A DNA stretch of 64,000 nt from positions 16,292-80,291 of the forward strand of contig CANHDJ010000010.1 of the NCBI GenBank assembly GCA_947459425.1, written 5' to 3'. This DNA comes from Ignavibacteria bacterium (GTDB lineage Bacteria > Bacteroidota > Ignavibacteria > Kapaibacteriales > UBA4661). Shown here one piece after another: positions 29,386 through 39,472 of this stretch. The translations under genes were made by a program, and so were the position numbers. The notes under the pieces are model-generated. The model had not been told where the DNA came from, searched no databases, and saw only the letters and a program-made list of their open reading frames with translations. Positions within the stretch are counted from its first letter, which is position 1, and each line of letters begins with the position of its first letter.

Positions 29386-29937
29386 ATGATTTCTCGCTGG
29401 GAAACGCTGGAAACAACCGTCGTGGCGGATTTGAAAATCTTCACTGCCAAAAGCGTCCAACGCAGACATCCCAAACGCGATACCGTTGGGACATTTTACG
29501 TTTTGGATTCGGCGGCATGGGTGAATATTATTCCGCTTACACCGGATAATCAGGTTGTAATGATTCGGCAGTACAGGCACGGCACGGACTCGGTGACACT
29601 CGAAGTACCGGGCGGGCTTGTCGAGCGCGGCGAAAACCCCAGCGAAGCAGGAATGCGAGAATGCCGCGAAGAAACAGGCTATGCTGCATCAGAATCCGCA
29701 CTGCTTCTTGGTGTGAATGATCCAAACCCAGCATTTATGAATAATGAATGCCATTCGTATCTTTGGCGCGATTGCACTCTTCAACACGCGCAAGCATTTG
29801 ATGAATTTGAAGATATTGATGTCGAACTTGTTCCTCTCGCCCGTATTCCTCAGTATATTGCCGACGGAACAATCAAGCACTCTCTGACACTGACTGCATT
29901 TTTCTTTTACACCTTGAAATTTGGCGGTTTTGCGTAG
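29386..29937 (+). CDS. NUDIX hydrolase (ADP-ribose pyrophosphatase-like)
   Basis: A 183-residue enzyme from the ATG at 29386. The complete Nudix box is seen as [20 protein letters not shown] followed by TGY. The upstream strand [21 protein letters not shown] and the following [16 protein letters not shown] segment fit the ADP-ribose/ADP-sugar pyrophosphatase branch (NudF-like), which hydrolyses ADP-ribose to AMP and ribose-5-phosphate. Substrate assignment is inference. parA starts 66 nt downstream on the same strand. Confidence 0.88.
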   Translation: MISRWETLETTVVADLKIFTAKSVQRRHPKRDTVGTFYVLDSAAWVNIIPLTPDNQVVMIRQYRHGTDSVTLEVPGGLVERGENPSEAGMRECREETGYAASESALLLGVNDPNPAFMNNECHSYLWRDCTLQHAQAFDEFEDIDVELVPLARIPQYIADGTIKHSLTLTAFFFYTLKFGGFA

Positions 29938-30002
29938 GTTCATCTGAACAACTGTTGAACATCTTAGCCACGTACAACCGAAAATTTCACGATTTTTCAC
30001 CG

Positions 30003-30890
30003 ATGTCCATTATGGCACGAGTTATCGCCGTTGCAAATCAAAAAGGCGGTGTTGGCAAGACCACCACTGCCGTCAATCTTTCTGCCTCGTTTGCGGCAGC
30101 CGAACAGCCGACCCTGCTCATTGATATTGACCCCCAAGCAAATGCTTCAAACGGGCTTGGAATCAAGACCCGCGATTTGGAGAAAACGGTTTATGAGGTT
30201 TTGGTCGGCACGATGTCCGTCCATGAAGCAGTCGTCCCGACGGATATGCCTCATCTGGACGTGCTGCCGTCGCATATTAATTTAGTCGGCGCAGAGATTG
30301 AGATTGTTGATGTTAAAAATCGGGAACGCTTGCTTGCCGAGCGCATCAATGCTATTCGGAGCAAGTATAAATTTGTTGTCATTGACTGTCCGCCTTCGCT
30401 GGGACTGCTAACGCTGAACGCATTGACGGCAGCCGATTCAATTCTTGTGCCAGTGCAATGCGAATACTACGCTTTGGAGGGCTTAGGGCAGCTTTTGAAC
30501 ACCATATCCATCGTGCGCAAACACCTGAATCCGCGTCTTGAAATCGAAGGCGTACTGCTGACGATGTACGACAATCGTTTGCGCCTTTCCAATCAAGTCG
30601 TGCAAGAAGTAACGCGGCATTTGGGCGAAAAAGTCTGCAAAACGATTATTGGGCGCAATGTCCGCCTTGCCGAAGCACCAAGCCACGGAAAGCCTGTTAT
30701 TCTCTATGATGCGCTCTCTATCGGCGCAAAACACTATCTGGATTTGGCGCAAGAAATTCTTGACCGCGAAAAATTGCGTCTTTCTGGAGCCAATGGTGTA
30801 ACGACAGAAGCGGCGACAACCGTCCAAGCCGCCACAGCAGCAGTTTCCGCCGTTGCTTCGGCAATGCAGGAACCAACAGTAAAGGGTTAA
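30003..30890 (+). CDS. parA: Chromosome-partitioning ATPase ParA (Soj)
   Basis: About 295 residues (ATG at 30003; 30012 is also possible). The deviant Walker A motif [17 protein letters not shown] starts within ten residues of the N-terminus, marking the short chromosomal type without an HTH extension. DIDPQANAS (Walker A') and [18 protein letters not shown] (Walker B) follow. ParA binds DNA as an ATP dimer and moves ParB-parS complexes to segregate origins. A 35-residue Ala/Thr/Val-rich tail follows the ATPase fold. parB lies 87 nt downstream. I saw no parS-type site (tgtttcacgtgaaaca) in the window. Confidence 0.95.
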   Translation: MSIMARVIAVANQKGGVGKTTTAVNLSASFAAAEQPTLLIDIDPQANASNGLGIKTRDLEKTVYEVLVGTMSVHEAVVPTDMPHLDVLPSHINLVGAEIEIVDVKNRERLLAERINAIRSKYKFVVIDCPPSLGLLTLNALTAADSILVPVQCEYYALEGLGQLLNTISIVRKHLNPRLEIEGVLLTMYDNRLRLSNQVVQEVTRHLGEKVCKTIIGRNVRLAEAPSHGKPVILYDALSIGAKHYLDLAQEILDREKLRLSGANGVTTEAATTVQAATAAVSAVASAMQEPTVKG

Positions 30891-30977
30891 CAGCACAGAA
30901 CACGGTGCGTGGTACGCTTTGAATGTATGAATTTTGAATAGTTATTTTCCACTCGTCGTTAGCTTCATCGTAATTAT

Positions 30978-32126
30978 ATGGCAAAACGAAGTATTTCTCT
31001 TGGCAAAGGCTTAGATGCGCTTCTGCCGTCGAGTTTCAGTATTGAACCACCGGATGCCGCACAAGCCGATGACGGACAGTCCGTTGGCGTTATCGCCATG
31101 ATTGATGTCAAGCGTGTGCGTCCGAATCCGATGCAGCCACGTCAGGATTTTGATCGTGATGCACTTGAAGATCTTAAAAAATCTATCAAAGAAAAAGGTG
31201 TTATCCAGCCGATAACCGTGCGGCGGATGGATGGCGGTTACGAGATTATTGCTGGTGAGCGCCGTGTTCGTGCTTCGGGCGAAATTGGCTTAGAGACTAT
31301 TCCGGCGTACATTCTCGACATTGAAACTGACGCGGATATGCTGGAATTGGCGCTGATAGAAAACGTACAGCGCGAAAATTTGAATCCGATTGAAGTGGCA
31401 CTTGGCTACAAGCGCCTGATGGAAGAATGCCGATTAACTCAAGAAGAAGTCTCCAAAAAAGTCGGCAAAGACCGCACCACGATTACGAATTTTCTCCGTT
31501 TGCTGCGCCTTCCCAACGAAATTCAGCGATCCTTGCGAGCAAAAAAGCTCTCCATGGGTCATGCCCGCGCCATTCTTGCGCTGTCGGACGAAGGCAAGCA
31601 GCATGAGGTTTTTGAGCAGGTACGCGAGTTGGAGTTGTCTGTTCGCAAAACAGAAGAAATTGTCAAAAAAGTAGAAGCCGGAGCAAGTGTAGAAGAGGCA
31701 TTGGCAGACAAGCCCTTGCTGCAAGCCGATACTCCGCCTACTTTCGCATCGTCGTCAAATGGCAATGGCAGTCCAAAATCAGAAACTAGCTCTGCAAGTG
31801 GCTTCGGGGCTATGGGAAAGCACCCTGCACCTGCCATTGCAGCCGATAATTTTGCCATTCCCGACGACCTCAAAGGTGATTTTGCGCCCGTTCAAGCGGA
31901 TGATATGCCGGAACGTAGCATCAAAGCGCCTTCGGAAGTGCCGGAAAAAGACCCGACCATTCTGGCTCTGGAAACAAAATTGCGCCATATTCTCGCAACA
32001 CAAGTTCGCATTAAAATTCGCCCAAACGCACAAAATGGTGTCATTGAAGTTGATTTTTACTCCACTGACGAGTTAGAGCGCTTGACGGAGCTTTTTGATA
32101 TTATTGAGCGTGAACAATACTCCTAA
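30978..32126 (+). CDS. parB: Chromosome-partitioning protein ParB (Spo0J)
   Basis: A 382-residue protein, longer than usual (~290) because of an inserted linker. The N-terminus KRSISLGKGLDALLPS matches the ParA-stimulating segment. The CTP-binding ParB/Srx domain shows VRPNPMQPRQDF and IIAGERRVRASGE; the HTH domain shows LTQEEVSKKVGKDRTTITNFLRLL and MGHARAILAL. A low-complexity linker of about 90 residues (residues ~250-335, Ser/Asn/Gly/Pro-rich) separates this from a C-terminal dimerisation domain (RIKIRPNAQNGVIEVDFYST). Partner of parA directly upstream. Confidence 0.95.
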   Translation: MAKRSISLGKGLDALLPSSFSIEPPDAAQADDGQSVGVIAMIDVKRVRPNPMQPRQDFDRDALEDLKKSIKEKGVIQPITVRRMDGGYEIIAGERRVRASGEIGLETIPAYILDIETDADMLELALIENVQRENLNPIEVALGYKRLMEECRLTQEEVSKKVGKDRTTITNFLRLLRLPNEIQRSLRAKKLSMGHARAILALSDEGKQHEVFEQVRELELSVRKTEEIVKKVEAGASVEEALADKPLLQADTPPTFASSSNGNGSPKSETSSASGFGAMGKHPAPAIAADNFAIPDDLKGDFAPVQADDMPERSIKAPSEVPEKDPTILALETKLRHILATQVRIKIRPNAQNGVIEVDFYSTDELERLTELFDIIEREQYS

Positions 32127-32152
32127 TCTTCCCCACACCCTCGTTACTACTC

Positions 32153-32581
32153 ATGATTCTCGGCATCGGCACAGATATTGTCCTCGTTTCGAGGATTCAA
32201 GAGGCATTGGAAAAGTATGGTGAGCGCTTTATGCGGCGAATTTACACCGAAGAAGAGCGCCGTTACTGCGATGCACAAAAATATTCCTTCCAGCACTACG
32301 CAGCCCGCTTTGCAGCAAAAGAAGCCTTCAGCAAAGCCATCGGTACTGGGCTGACTGGCGATATGACCTGGACTTCCGTTGAAGTTATGAAGCGGCGTAG
32401 CGGCGAGCCTATCTTGCGTTTGTCGGGAAAAATTGCTGAAAAATATGGCTCATGCACACTGCACGTCTCGCTCTCCCATACTTCCGAAAGCGCTTTAGCA
32501 ATGGTTGCCATTGAGACCGATGACGAGACGCTTCTTCGCAGGACTCAAGCGGCGAGAGACCATGCAGCAACAACGACTTAG
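32153..32581 (+). CDS. acpS: Holo-[acyl-carrier-protein] synthase
   Basis: A 142-residue enzyme that transfers 4'-phosphopantetheine from CoA to acyl carrier protein. MILGIGTDIVLVSRI carries the metal-binding Asp and RFAAKEAFSKAIGTG the conserved Glu/Lys motif; HVSLSHTSESALAMV is the usual C-terminal strand. A C-terminal extension of about 15 residues goes beyond typical AcpS. It starts 26 nt after parB, so they may share a transcript. Confidence 0.95.
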   Translation: MILGIGTDIVLVSRIQEALEKYGERFMRRIYTEEERRYCDAQKYSFQHYAARFAAKEAFSKAIGTGLTGDMTWTSVEVMKRRSGEPILRLSGKIAEKYGSCTLHVSLSHTSESALAMVAIETDDETLLRRTQAARDHAATTT

Positions 32582-32643
32582 TCGGCTTGGGAAGAGACTG
32601 CTCCTCTCCTTTTTATCCTTCATACTTTATCGTTCATACGTTT

Positions 32644-33561
32644 ATGAGTAAGCATCATCATGTACAAATCATCGGCTATCCCAGCGATTTAGGCGCGGGA
32701 CGACGCGGTGTAGATATGGGACCTTCGGCACTGCGCATCGCAGGAATGACAAGCCGACTGGAATCACTCGGCTATACCGTTACCGATGAAGGCGATATTC
32801 CTGTCCATGCGTTGGAAGTCGAGGACGAAGGCGCATCAAATCTGAAGTTCTTGAAAGAAATTGCCCGCGCAACAACTATTCTAGCGGAGCGCGTCGAAGC
32901 GGCGTTGGACGCAAAGCGCTTCCCGCTTATTTTGGGCGGAGACCATTCAATGGGCATTGGTTCACTTGGCGGCGTGGCGGCGCATTGCAGGCGGGTGGGT
33001 AAACGGCTGGGTGTTGTGTGGATTGATGCTCATGCCGATATGAACACGCCCGAAACAACGCCGTCCGGCAATATTCACGGAATGCCGCTTGCTGTGGCAA
33101 TGGGGCATGGAGACGCAACACTCAAGGCAATCGGTGGCGATTTTGTGAAAGTGCAGCCGGAAAACGTTGTTATTATCGCAGCCCGCGACCTTGATAAAGG
33201 TGAAGTGGCGCTTATCAAGCAACTCGGCATCAATGCTTACACGATGTTCGACATTGACAAACGCGGAATCTATCCCATTATTGCCGAAGTAGTCGAACAG
33301 TTGCGCCCGCAAGTTGACCATCTCCATGTGAGTTTTGATTTGGATAGCGTTGACCCACTTGTTGCCCCAGGTGTCGGTACGCCAGTGCCGGGCGGTCTTT
33401 CCTTCCGTGAAGCACATTTTATCATGGAATACCTTGCTGAGACTCGCATGGTTGCTTCGTTGGATGTCACAGAGGTTAATCCGATTTTGGATACCCGCAA
33501 CAGCACCGCTCTTTTTGCGATTGATGTTGTAAGTTCGTGCATGGGCAAGCGAATTTTGTAA
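32644..33561 (+). CDS. rocF: Arginase
   Basis: A 305-residue enzyme that hydrolyses arginine to ornithine and urea. The three manganese-binding signatures are present: GGDHSMGIGSLGG, DAHADMNTPETTPSGNIHG and SFDLDSVDPLVAPGVGTPVPGG. The N-terminus QIIGYPSDLGAGRRGVDMGPSALR is typical of the RocF type rather than agmatinase. The ATG at 32644 is chosen over an upstream start at 32587. A gene pair for arginine deiminase and a citrulline hydrolase lies 19 kb away (51.7-53.9 kb). No urease genes are in view. Confidence 0.95.
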   Translation: MSKHHHVQIIGYPSDLGAGRRGVDMGPSALRIAGMTSRLESLGYTVTDEGDIPVHALEVEDEGASNLKFLKEIARATTILAERVEAALDAKRFPLILGGDHSMGIGSLGGVAAHCRRVGKRLGVVWIDAHADMNTPETTPSGNIHGMPLAVAMGHGDATLKAIGGDFVKVQPENVVIIAARDLDKGEVALIKQLGINAYTMFDIDKRGIYPIIAEVVEQLRPQVDHLHVSFDLDSVDPLVAPGVGTPVPGGLSFREAHFIMEYLAETRMVASLDVTEVNPILDTRNSTALFAIDVVSSCMGKRIL

Positions 33562-33608
33562 TGGATAATCACTCTCCTTATTTTTTATCACCATATTTTT
33601 AGCGTACT

Positions 33609-34250
33609 ATGAAATCATTTATTCTGTGGAGTTTTGTTGGGATGCTTTCCCTCTGCGGTAATGTTGTTGCGCAAACAGGTCGTTGGACACATCAAATCGG
33701 TATTGAAGTTGGTCCTCAGTATGCGTTCAATGCAATGGCAACCGCTTCGAACGGGCAGAAACTGACCTTGGATAGTGTTGGTCTTGGCATTGGCGCTGCG
33801 GTCAACTATTACTACAAATTCGACCGTGCGTTATTTCTTTCGGTTTCTGGTGCTGTTGGAGTTTTCAACAGCGGCTATTTCCGTCGTCAAAACGCCGATG
33901 GTTCCTTCCCAATCCTGAACTCGTTTTATTTCAAAGACAATGCTTTGACGAACTTCGCTTTCACCGCCGGATTACGCTATAATTTCGCTGTTACAGGCTT
34001 ACAGCCGTATGCGGGGCTGGAAGTTGGCTCGTATTTTATCGCTGGTGGCGGCATCAGACCAGAAGGCTCGGAAACCGTTTCCATCAATCTTGCCGTCACC
34101 CCCAAAGCTGGTGTGCGCTATCCGTTGCAGCCCGGCTTGGATTTTGACGCTTCGGTCAAGTTGATAGCGCTTGTGACTGGTTATGTGCCGTTTTCGTATG
34201 CGAGTTTGAATGTTGGTGTGTCGTATGCGCTGAATTTTCAAAATGATTAA
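33609..34250 (+). CDS. Outer-membrane beta-barrel protein
   Basis: A 213-residue protein with a signal peptide (MKSFILWSFVGMLSLCGNVVAQ) and alternating beta-strand pattern: WTHQIGIEVGPQYAF, ALFLSVSGAVGVF, FAFTAGLRYNFAV, QPYAGLEVGSYFI, ASLNVGVSYALNF. This is the pattern of an eight-stranded OmpA-like or PorT-like small barrel. No conserved motif gives a specific function. It is 48 nt downstream of arginase but probably separate in function. Confidence 0.75.
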   Translation: MKSFILWSFVGMLSLCGNVVAQTGRWTHQIGIEVGPQYAFNAMATASNGQKLTLDSVGLGIGAAVNYYYKFDRALFLSVSGAVGVFNSGYFRRQNADGSFPILNSFYFKDNALTNFAFTAGLRYNFAVTGLQPYAGLEVGSYFIAGGGIRPEGSETVSINLAVTPKAGVRYPLQPGLDFDASVKLIALVTGYVPFSYASLNVGVSYALNFQND

Positions 34251-34280
34251 GTTCTTGCTCAAATGTATCGTGGTATTTGC

Positions 34281-34346
34281 CCCTTCGACAAGTTCAGGAT
34301 GAAGAGCGTGTCAAATCTCATGCTGAGTCTTGAGTCTGTCGAAGGG
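34281..34346. repeat. Imperfect inverted repeat (REP-like)
   Basis: CCCTTCGACA (34281-34290) and TGTCGAAGGG (34337-34346) are perfect 10-bp outer arms; the inner sequences (agttcaggatgaa and catgctgagtcttgag) are related to the tgctgagcttgtcgaagg type of repeat seen in intergenic DNA of many bacteria. There is no T run. Confidence 0.7.
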
Positions 34347-34423
34347 TCAAAGCAATACCCGATTTATTGTGCAAGTCCCCTCCCGAAGACCGCCATTTTG
34401 CGACCCCCTATTCCAATTCCACT

Positions 34424-37400
34424 ATGAACCGACGCATCCTTGCTCTTTGCGCTTTTGTGCTGCTTCTGTGCATACAGCAACCACTACTGCTTCATTCACA
34501 GACAGGCGGACACAGCGACGTTACTTTTGAGCGCTTAACCGTCAAACAAGGGCTGTCGCAAGGAACGGTGCTGTGCATCGTGCAGGACAGGCGAGGATTC
34601 ATGTGGTTTGGCACCGAAGATGGCTTAAATCGCTGGGACGGACACTCCTTCAAAATCTTCCGCTTCAATCCCCGTGATACAACTTCGTTGGCGCGAAACT
34701 ATATCGAAGCGCTCTACGAGGATAAAGAAGGAGTGCTTTGGGTCGGTACAAAAGGCGGTTTGAGCCGTTTCAATCGCACAAGCGAAACCTTTACCAATTT
34801 TCGTGCCGACGGTAAGCCTCAATCGCTCTCCAATGCTTACGTTACCTCGATTGTTGACGACGCACGGGGCGAGTATTTGTGGGTCGGGACTTACGGTGGC
34901 GGCTTGTGCAGAATGGACAAAAAAACGGGTCAGTTTACCACCTATCGCAAAAATCCCAACGATGCCGGAGCGCTTCAAAGCGATATTGTCTGGCGCTTGG
35001 CGGCTGATAGAACGGGTGCAATCTGGGTTGGAACCTACGAAGGCGGCTTGTACCGCTATATGACCACATCCAATAATTTTCTCCGCTTTTCGCCAGACTC
35101 CGCTTCAGGGCTTTCGCTTCGGGGAATTGATATTCAATCGCTCCGCACCGACCGTTTGGGCCGAGTGTGGATTGGGACAAATCGTTCCGGGCTGTGGCGC
35201 TTTGAATATCGCCCTGTTTCCCGCAGTGGTGAATTTACCCACTATACATCTGACCCTGCTAACCCAGCAACTATAGGCAGTTCAAAGGTATCTGCCGTGC
35301 TGGAAACGCGGTTTGGTGGGCTTTGGGTGGCAACGGATAATGGGCTTTCGGAGATGAATCGGTCATTGGAGCAGTTCCACACCTATCGCCGTGAGCGGGC
35401 GGAGGTGGAAAGTCTGGTCAATGACGAGGTTCTCTCGCTTTACGAAGATAAAAGCGGTACGGTATGGGTCGGGACGCGAGACGGTATCAGCTTTTTCAAT
35501 CCACGCACCCGCAAATTCCTCACGTACCGCACGTTGCCGAATACGGCAGCACGCGGACTCAGTAGCAATGCGGTCTGGGCGTTTGCCGAAGATAGAGAAG
35601 GAAAACTCTGGATTGGCACCGAAGACGGGCTGAACCGCATGGAATCGCAGCCGCTTTCCGGTGGCGGTGGTGTTTTCGAGGTTTTCCGTGCAAGCGATAT
35701 TTTGCCCAATCAACTGGAAGAAAATTTTATTTCGGCGCTGCACACCGACCGCAACGGGACGCTCTGGATAGGCACGAATGAAACGGGACTCTATGCACTG
35801 CGCCAGACCAGTGTCTATGGGAAAGCAAACTTTGACCATTATTTGGCGGTGGACGGTGATGAAACCTCGCTTGCCAGTAATTCCGTCAGCAGCATTATTC
35901 ACGACAGCAATGGAAAACTTTGGGTGGCAACAGGCAATGGCGTGAGCCGTCTGGACGGCATAGATGCAAGTGGCAAAGCGCAGTTCACGAATTTTCGCCG
36001 CAATGCCAATGCGCCGGATAAATCGCTTGCCAGCCCCTTGGTATTTGCCATTCACCAAGACCGTTCGGGTATGATGTGGATCGGCACGGAAAGCGGACTG
36101 ACACGGCTCGATCCGAAAACTGGCGCAACCAAAAGCTACCGTTCGGAAAGTGGTCGTTTGGAGAGCCTAAGTGATAATTCGATTCAGGCAATTTACGAGG
36201 ACAAAGCTGGTAATCTCTGGCTTGCAACCGAGGGTGGGCTTAATAAATTTGACCGCGCAGGCGAAAAATTTACGGTCATTGAGCCACGACAAGAAGGGGT
36301 TGATACAAAGCTCAACGAAGCACTCAGAGGCGCAATTTTGGCGATTCAGGAAGATAACATCGGAACGCTCTGGATTAGCACCAATCAAGGTTTGGTGCGC
36401 TTCACACCAAAAACAGGCGATATGCGACTCTACGACACCCGCGATGGGCTTCAAGGTACGGAATTTATCACCGGAGCGGCGCTGACAAGTAAAAATGGAA
36501 CAATGGTTTTTGGCGGCACAAATGGGTTTAGCGTTTTCCATCCCGACAGCTTGCGAGCCAACAGCACGGTTCCCGAAATCGTTTTTACGAATTTTACCGC
36601 GTTCGGCAAACCCGTGAAATTGGACACGGCAATCGCGGAGAAGCGCCATATTGTGCTGAAACACGCCGATAATAACTTTGAGATTCAATTTGCGGCGCTG
36701 AGTTTTAGTTTTGCTTCGCGGAATCAGTATCGCTACAAACTCGAAGGCTTAGACACGGCTTGGCACTACGCCGATGCACAGCAGCACGACGCTCGTTACA
36801 CCAATCTCGACCCCAAGGAATACACCTTCCGCGTTCAAGCCTGTAATTACGACGGCACGTGGAATGAGGCGGGTGCGATCCTGACGATTGAGATTACGCC
36901 GCCTTTTTGGAAAACGCTGTGGTTTCAACTATTGTCGGCGGCGGCTATTGTCGGCGGGGGAATCGGTTTTGTGCGCTGGCGCGTCCGATCGGTGGAAGAG
37001 CGCAACAAAACCCTCGAAAAACTCGTTGACCAACGCACAAAGGAACTGCAAGATTCCAATGAAGAAATCAAGCAACACAATATCGAAATTCAGCGCCAGA
37101 ATGGTATTTTGGATGAACAAGCGGCAGAAATTGAACTCAAAAACAGCGAGCTTCAAGAGGCAAATACTGCACTTAAAAATAGCGAAGAGCAGCGCATGAT
37201 GGAACGTGCGCATTTGTCGCAGTCCGAAAAAATGGCTTCGTTGGGGCGTTTGACCAACGGTGTGGCGCATGAAATCAATAACCCCGTGAATTTTATTTCG
37301 GGTGCGGTGAAGCCACTCAAGCGCAATATTGGCGCAATTACGCAGCTTTTGGAGCAGTACAGCACCATTACGCCGGAGACGCTGAATGCCGCCACACTTG

Positions 37401-38038
37401 ACACAGTTCAGCAGCAACTCCGAGAAATTGCTGATTACCGCGAAGAAATGCAGTTGGAAACGCGCTTGAAGCAGATTGACGACCTCGTCGGCAATATCGG
37501 TGTAGGCGCAGAGCGGATTGCAGAGATTGTTAAAAGTTTGCGGACGCTCTATCGTCCAGAAGAAGAAGCGCTGAAGACCGCATCAATCCACGAAGGAATT
37601 GATGCAACGATAAAATTACTCTACAACCAGTCGAAATATCACCATATTGCGATTCAAAAAGAGTATGGAGCGGATGTCACCGATATTCTCTGCTATCCTG
37701 GTCCGATGAATCAAGTGTTTATGAATATTTTGCACAATGCCATTCAAGCCATTGGCGAGAAAGGCGAGGTGCGGATTCAAACAGCATTACAAGCAAATAA
37801 TCCCAAAAACGTCATCGTTAAAATACGCGACACCGGGCGCGGAATGAGCGCCGAGACCTTGGCAAAAATCTTCGATGCGGGCTTCACGACGAAGAAAGAC
37901 GGCATGGGTATTGGCTTGGCAATCTCGAAGGATATTATCGAAGGCAAGCACAAAGGCGTGATTAGCGCCGTAAGCGAACTCGGCGTAGGCACAGAATTTA
38001 CCGTGATTTTGCCTGTAGACGGTCCACAAAGTGTTTAA
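34424..38038 (+). CDS. Two-component regulator-propeller sensor histidine kinase
   Basis: A 1204-residue membrane kinase from the ATG at 34424. A signal segment (MNRRILALCAFVLLLCIQQPL) is followed by a large periplasmic sensor of Reg_prop blades (repeats such as MWFGTEDGLNRWDG, LWVGTKGGLSRFN, residues ~45-690), a Y_Y_Y domain (~700-815), a membrane helix (~833-850), a coiled coil (~855-925) and a histidine kinase core. The phosphoacceptor is His949 in VAHEINNPVNF; the ATPase shows NILHNAIQAIGE, DTGRGMS and GMGIGLAISKDI. Unlike the hybrid HTCS regulators of Bacteroides it has no REC or AraC domain. In relatives the propeller/Y_Y_Y sensor binds glycans; the ligand is unknown here. A REC-kinase gene follows 51 nt downstream. 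Confidence 0.93.
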   Translation: MNRRILALCAFVLLLCIQQPLLLHSQTGGHSDVTFERLTVKQGLSQGTVLCIVQDRRGFMWFGTEDGLNRWDGHSFKIFRFNPRDTTSLARNYIEALYEDKEGVLWVGTKGGLSRFNRTSETFTNFRADGKPQSLSNAYVTSIVDDARGEYLWVGTYGGGLCRMDKKTGQFTTYRKNPNDAGALQSDIVWRLAADRTGAIWVGTYEGGLYRYMTTSNNFLRFSPDSASGLSLRGIDIQSLRTDRLGRVWIGTNRSGLWRFEYRPVSRSGEFTHYTSDPANPATIGSSKVSAVLETRFGGLWVATDNGLSEMNRSLEQFHTYRRERAEVESLVNDEVLSLYEDKSGTVWVGTRDGISFFNPRTRKFLTYRTLPNTAARGLSSNAVWAFAEDREGKLWIGTEDGLNRMESQPLSGGGGVFEVFRASDILPNQLEENFISALHTDRNGTLWIGTNETGLYALRQTSVYGKANFDHYLAVDGDETSLASNSVSSIIHDSNGKLWVATGNGVSRLDGIDASGKAQFTNFRRNANAPDKSLASPLVFAIHQDRSGMMWIGTESGLTRLDPKTGATKSYRSESGRLESLSDNSIQAIYEDKAGNLWLATEGGLNKFDRAGEKFTVIEPRQEGVDTKLNEALRGAILAIQEDNIGTLWISTNQGLVRFTPKTGDMRLYDTRDGLQGTEFITGAALTSKNGTMVFGGTNGFSVFHPDSLRANSTVPEIVFTNFTAFGKPVKLDTAIAEKRHIVLKHADNNFEIQFAALSFSFASRNQYRYKLEGLDTAWHYADAQQHDARYTNLDPKEYTFRVQACNYDGTWNEAGAILTIEITPPFWKTLWFQLLSAAAIVGGGIGFVRWRVRSVEERNKTLEKLVDQRTKELQDSNEEIKQHNIEIQRQNGILDEQAAEIELKNSELQEANTALKNSEEQRMMERAHLSQSEKMASLGRLTNGVAHEINNPVNFISGAVKPLKRNIGAITQLLEQYSTITPETLNAATLDTVQQQLREIADYREEMQLETRLKQIDDLVGNIGVGAERIAEIVKSLRTLYRPEEEALKTASIHEGIDATIKLLYNQSKYHHIAIQKEYGADVTDILCYPGPMNQVFMNILHNAIQAIGEKGEVRIQTALQANNPKNVIVKIRDTGRGMSAETLAKIFDAGFTTKKDGMGIGLAISKDIIEGKHKGVISAVSELGVGTEFTVILPVDGPQSV

Positions 38039-38089
38039 CACATCACCAGAACATCAATCTTCCATCATCCTCATTTTTGTTTGAGCGTT

Positions 38090-39244
38090 ATGAAAACTCC
38101 GAAACCAGTCGTACTGTATTTGGATGACTTAAAAGAGCAGCTGACCAATTTTAGTGCGAATTTCTTTGATATTTACAAAGTCCACACTGCTAATACCACG
38201 TCGGAAGCCCGTGAAATCTTGAAGCAACATCCTGTTCAAGTGATATTATCTGATTATAGCTTGGTCGAAGCAGGCGAAATCACCAACGGAGTGGATTTTT
38301 TCGAGTCCATCACGCCCACCTACCCCAACCCGATTCGGATGCTGATAACGGGGCAGGGCGACAAAGAAGTTGCCGTGAACGCTATCAACAAAGGGCGCGT
38401 TTTTCGATATATCGAAAAACCCGTCAATGAAGATGAACTCAAGTTGATTATTGACGGAGCCGCTGCACTTTTTAACGCGGAAGAACGCTACCGCCAGCTT
38501 TTGGCAACACTCGAAGACAAAGTGAAAGAGCGCACCGACAGGCTGATTGCGCTGAATGCCGAGAAAAACGAGTTTTTGGGCATTGTGGCACACGACCTAA
38601 AAAATCCACTGGCAAATGTCAAGATGTTTACCGACCTGATGCACCGAGATGTGGAGGCGCTTTCCAAGGACGAAATCAAGGAATATACGGGCGATGTGCT
38701 GTCGGAAACCGACCGAATGTTCACGCTTATCACAAATCTGCTGGATGTAAACAAGATAGAGCGCGGCTTCAAGGCAAATCCGATTAAACTCGACCTTGCC
38801 AGCCTCACCGAGGCGATTACCGACAATTACCGCTCCCGCGCCGAACAGAAAAGCCTTACGCTTCATTTTGAGAGCAAAGCGCCCATTGCAAATGTCAACG
38901 CCGACGAAGTAGCAACCATGCAGGTTGTGGAGAATATCATCTCCAATGCTGTCAAATACTCGCCTGTTGGGGCAAACAAGAATATTTGGGTACGCGTTGT
39001 TCTGGCAGAAAAAGCATGGCGCGTGGAGGTGCAAGATGAAGGTCCCGGCTTGTCGGACGATGATAAAGTAAAACTCTTCGGGCATTTTGCACGACTTTCC
39101 GCGCAGCCAACGGGTGGCGAACACTCGACGGGTCTCGGCTTGTCCATTGTCAAAAAAATGGTCGAGGCAATGAACGGGAAAATTTGGGTGGAATCGGAAA
39201 AAGGCAAGGGTGCAACATTTATTGTCGAACTTCCGATGGCGTAG
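38090..39244 (+). CDS. Response-regulator/histidine-kinase fusion (REC-HisKA-HATPase)
   Basis: A 384-residue cytoplasmic protein. The REC domain (residues ~5-125) has the acidic pair D12-D13, phosphoacceptor D55 (ILSDYSL), T87 and K110 (EKP). A short coiled coil leads to HisKA with H168 in IVAHDLKNPLANVKMF, and an HATPase domain (ENIISNAVKYSP, DEGPGLSDDD, STGLGLSIVKKMVEAMNG). There is no transmembrane segment or DNA-binding output. Its position directly after the propeller kinase suggests that it receives phosphate from it and relays the signal to a further regulator not in view. A terminator follows. Confidence 0.93.
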   Translation: MKTPKPVVLYLDDLKEQLTNFSANFFDIYKVHTANTTSEAREILKQHPVQVILSDYSLVEAGEITNGVDFFESITPTYPNPIRMLITGQGDKEVAVNAINKGRVFRYIEKPVNEDELKLIIDGAAALFNAEERYRQLLATLEDKVKERTDRLIALNAEKNEFLGIVAHDLKNPLANVKMFTDLMHRDVEALSKDEIKEYTGDVLSETDRMFTLITNLLDVNKIERGFKANPIKLDLASLTEAITDNYRSRAEQKSLTLHFESKAPIANVNADEVATMQVVENIISNAVKYSPVGANKNIWVRVVLAEKAWRVEVQDEGPGLSDDDKVKLFGHFARLSAQPTGGEHSTGLGLSIVKKMVEAMNGKIWVESEKGKGATFIVELPMA

Positions 39245-39268
39245 AATTACGCATTCATGGTAATAATG

Positions 39269-39296
39269 GAGAATTGACGTAGCAATTCTCGTTTTT
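39269..39296 (+). terminator. Terminator after the REC-kinase gene
   Basis: GAGAATTG and CAATTCTC form a perfect 8-bp stem with a 6-nt loop, followed by gTTTTT, 25 nt after the stop. The remainder of the 330-nt gap to rpsA holds only the opposing terminator; I see no gene in it. Confidence 0.85.
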
Positions 39297-39472
39297 GTAA
39301 ATCCTAAATCTTTGTGGGCATAAGGATTCCTTGCGGTAACCACGAGAAGATTAGCGCTTGCCTTCTTGCATAAGTGGCATAGGCAACAAGACATCCGTGA
39401 GAAACGGTGGAAGAATTCGGCGAAGGTGCAATTTCCTTCAAGGAAGGTTCAAAACTGCTACAACAATGCTAC

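Noticed and set aside
29938..32152. parS site near parAB
   Set aside because: No tgtttcacgtgaaaca-like palindrome was found by reading here or elsewhere in the window.
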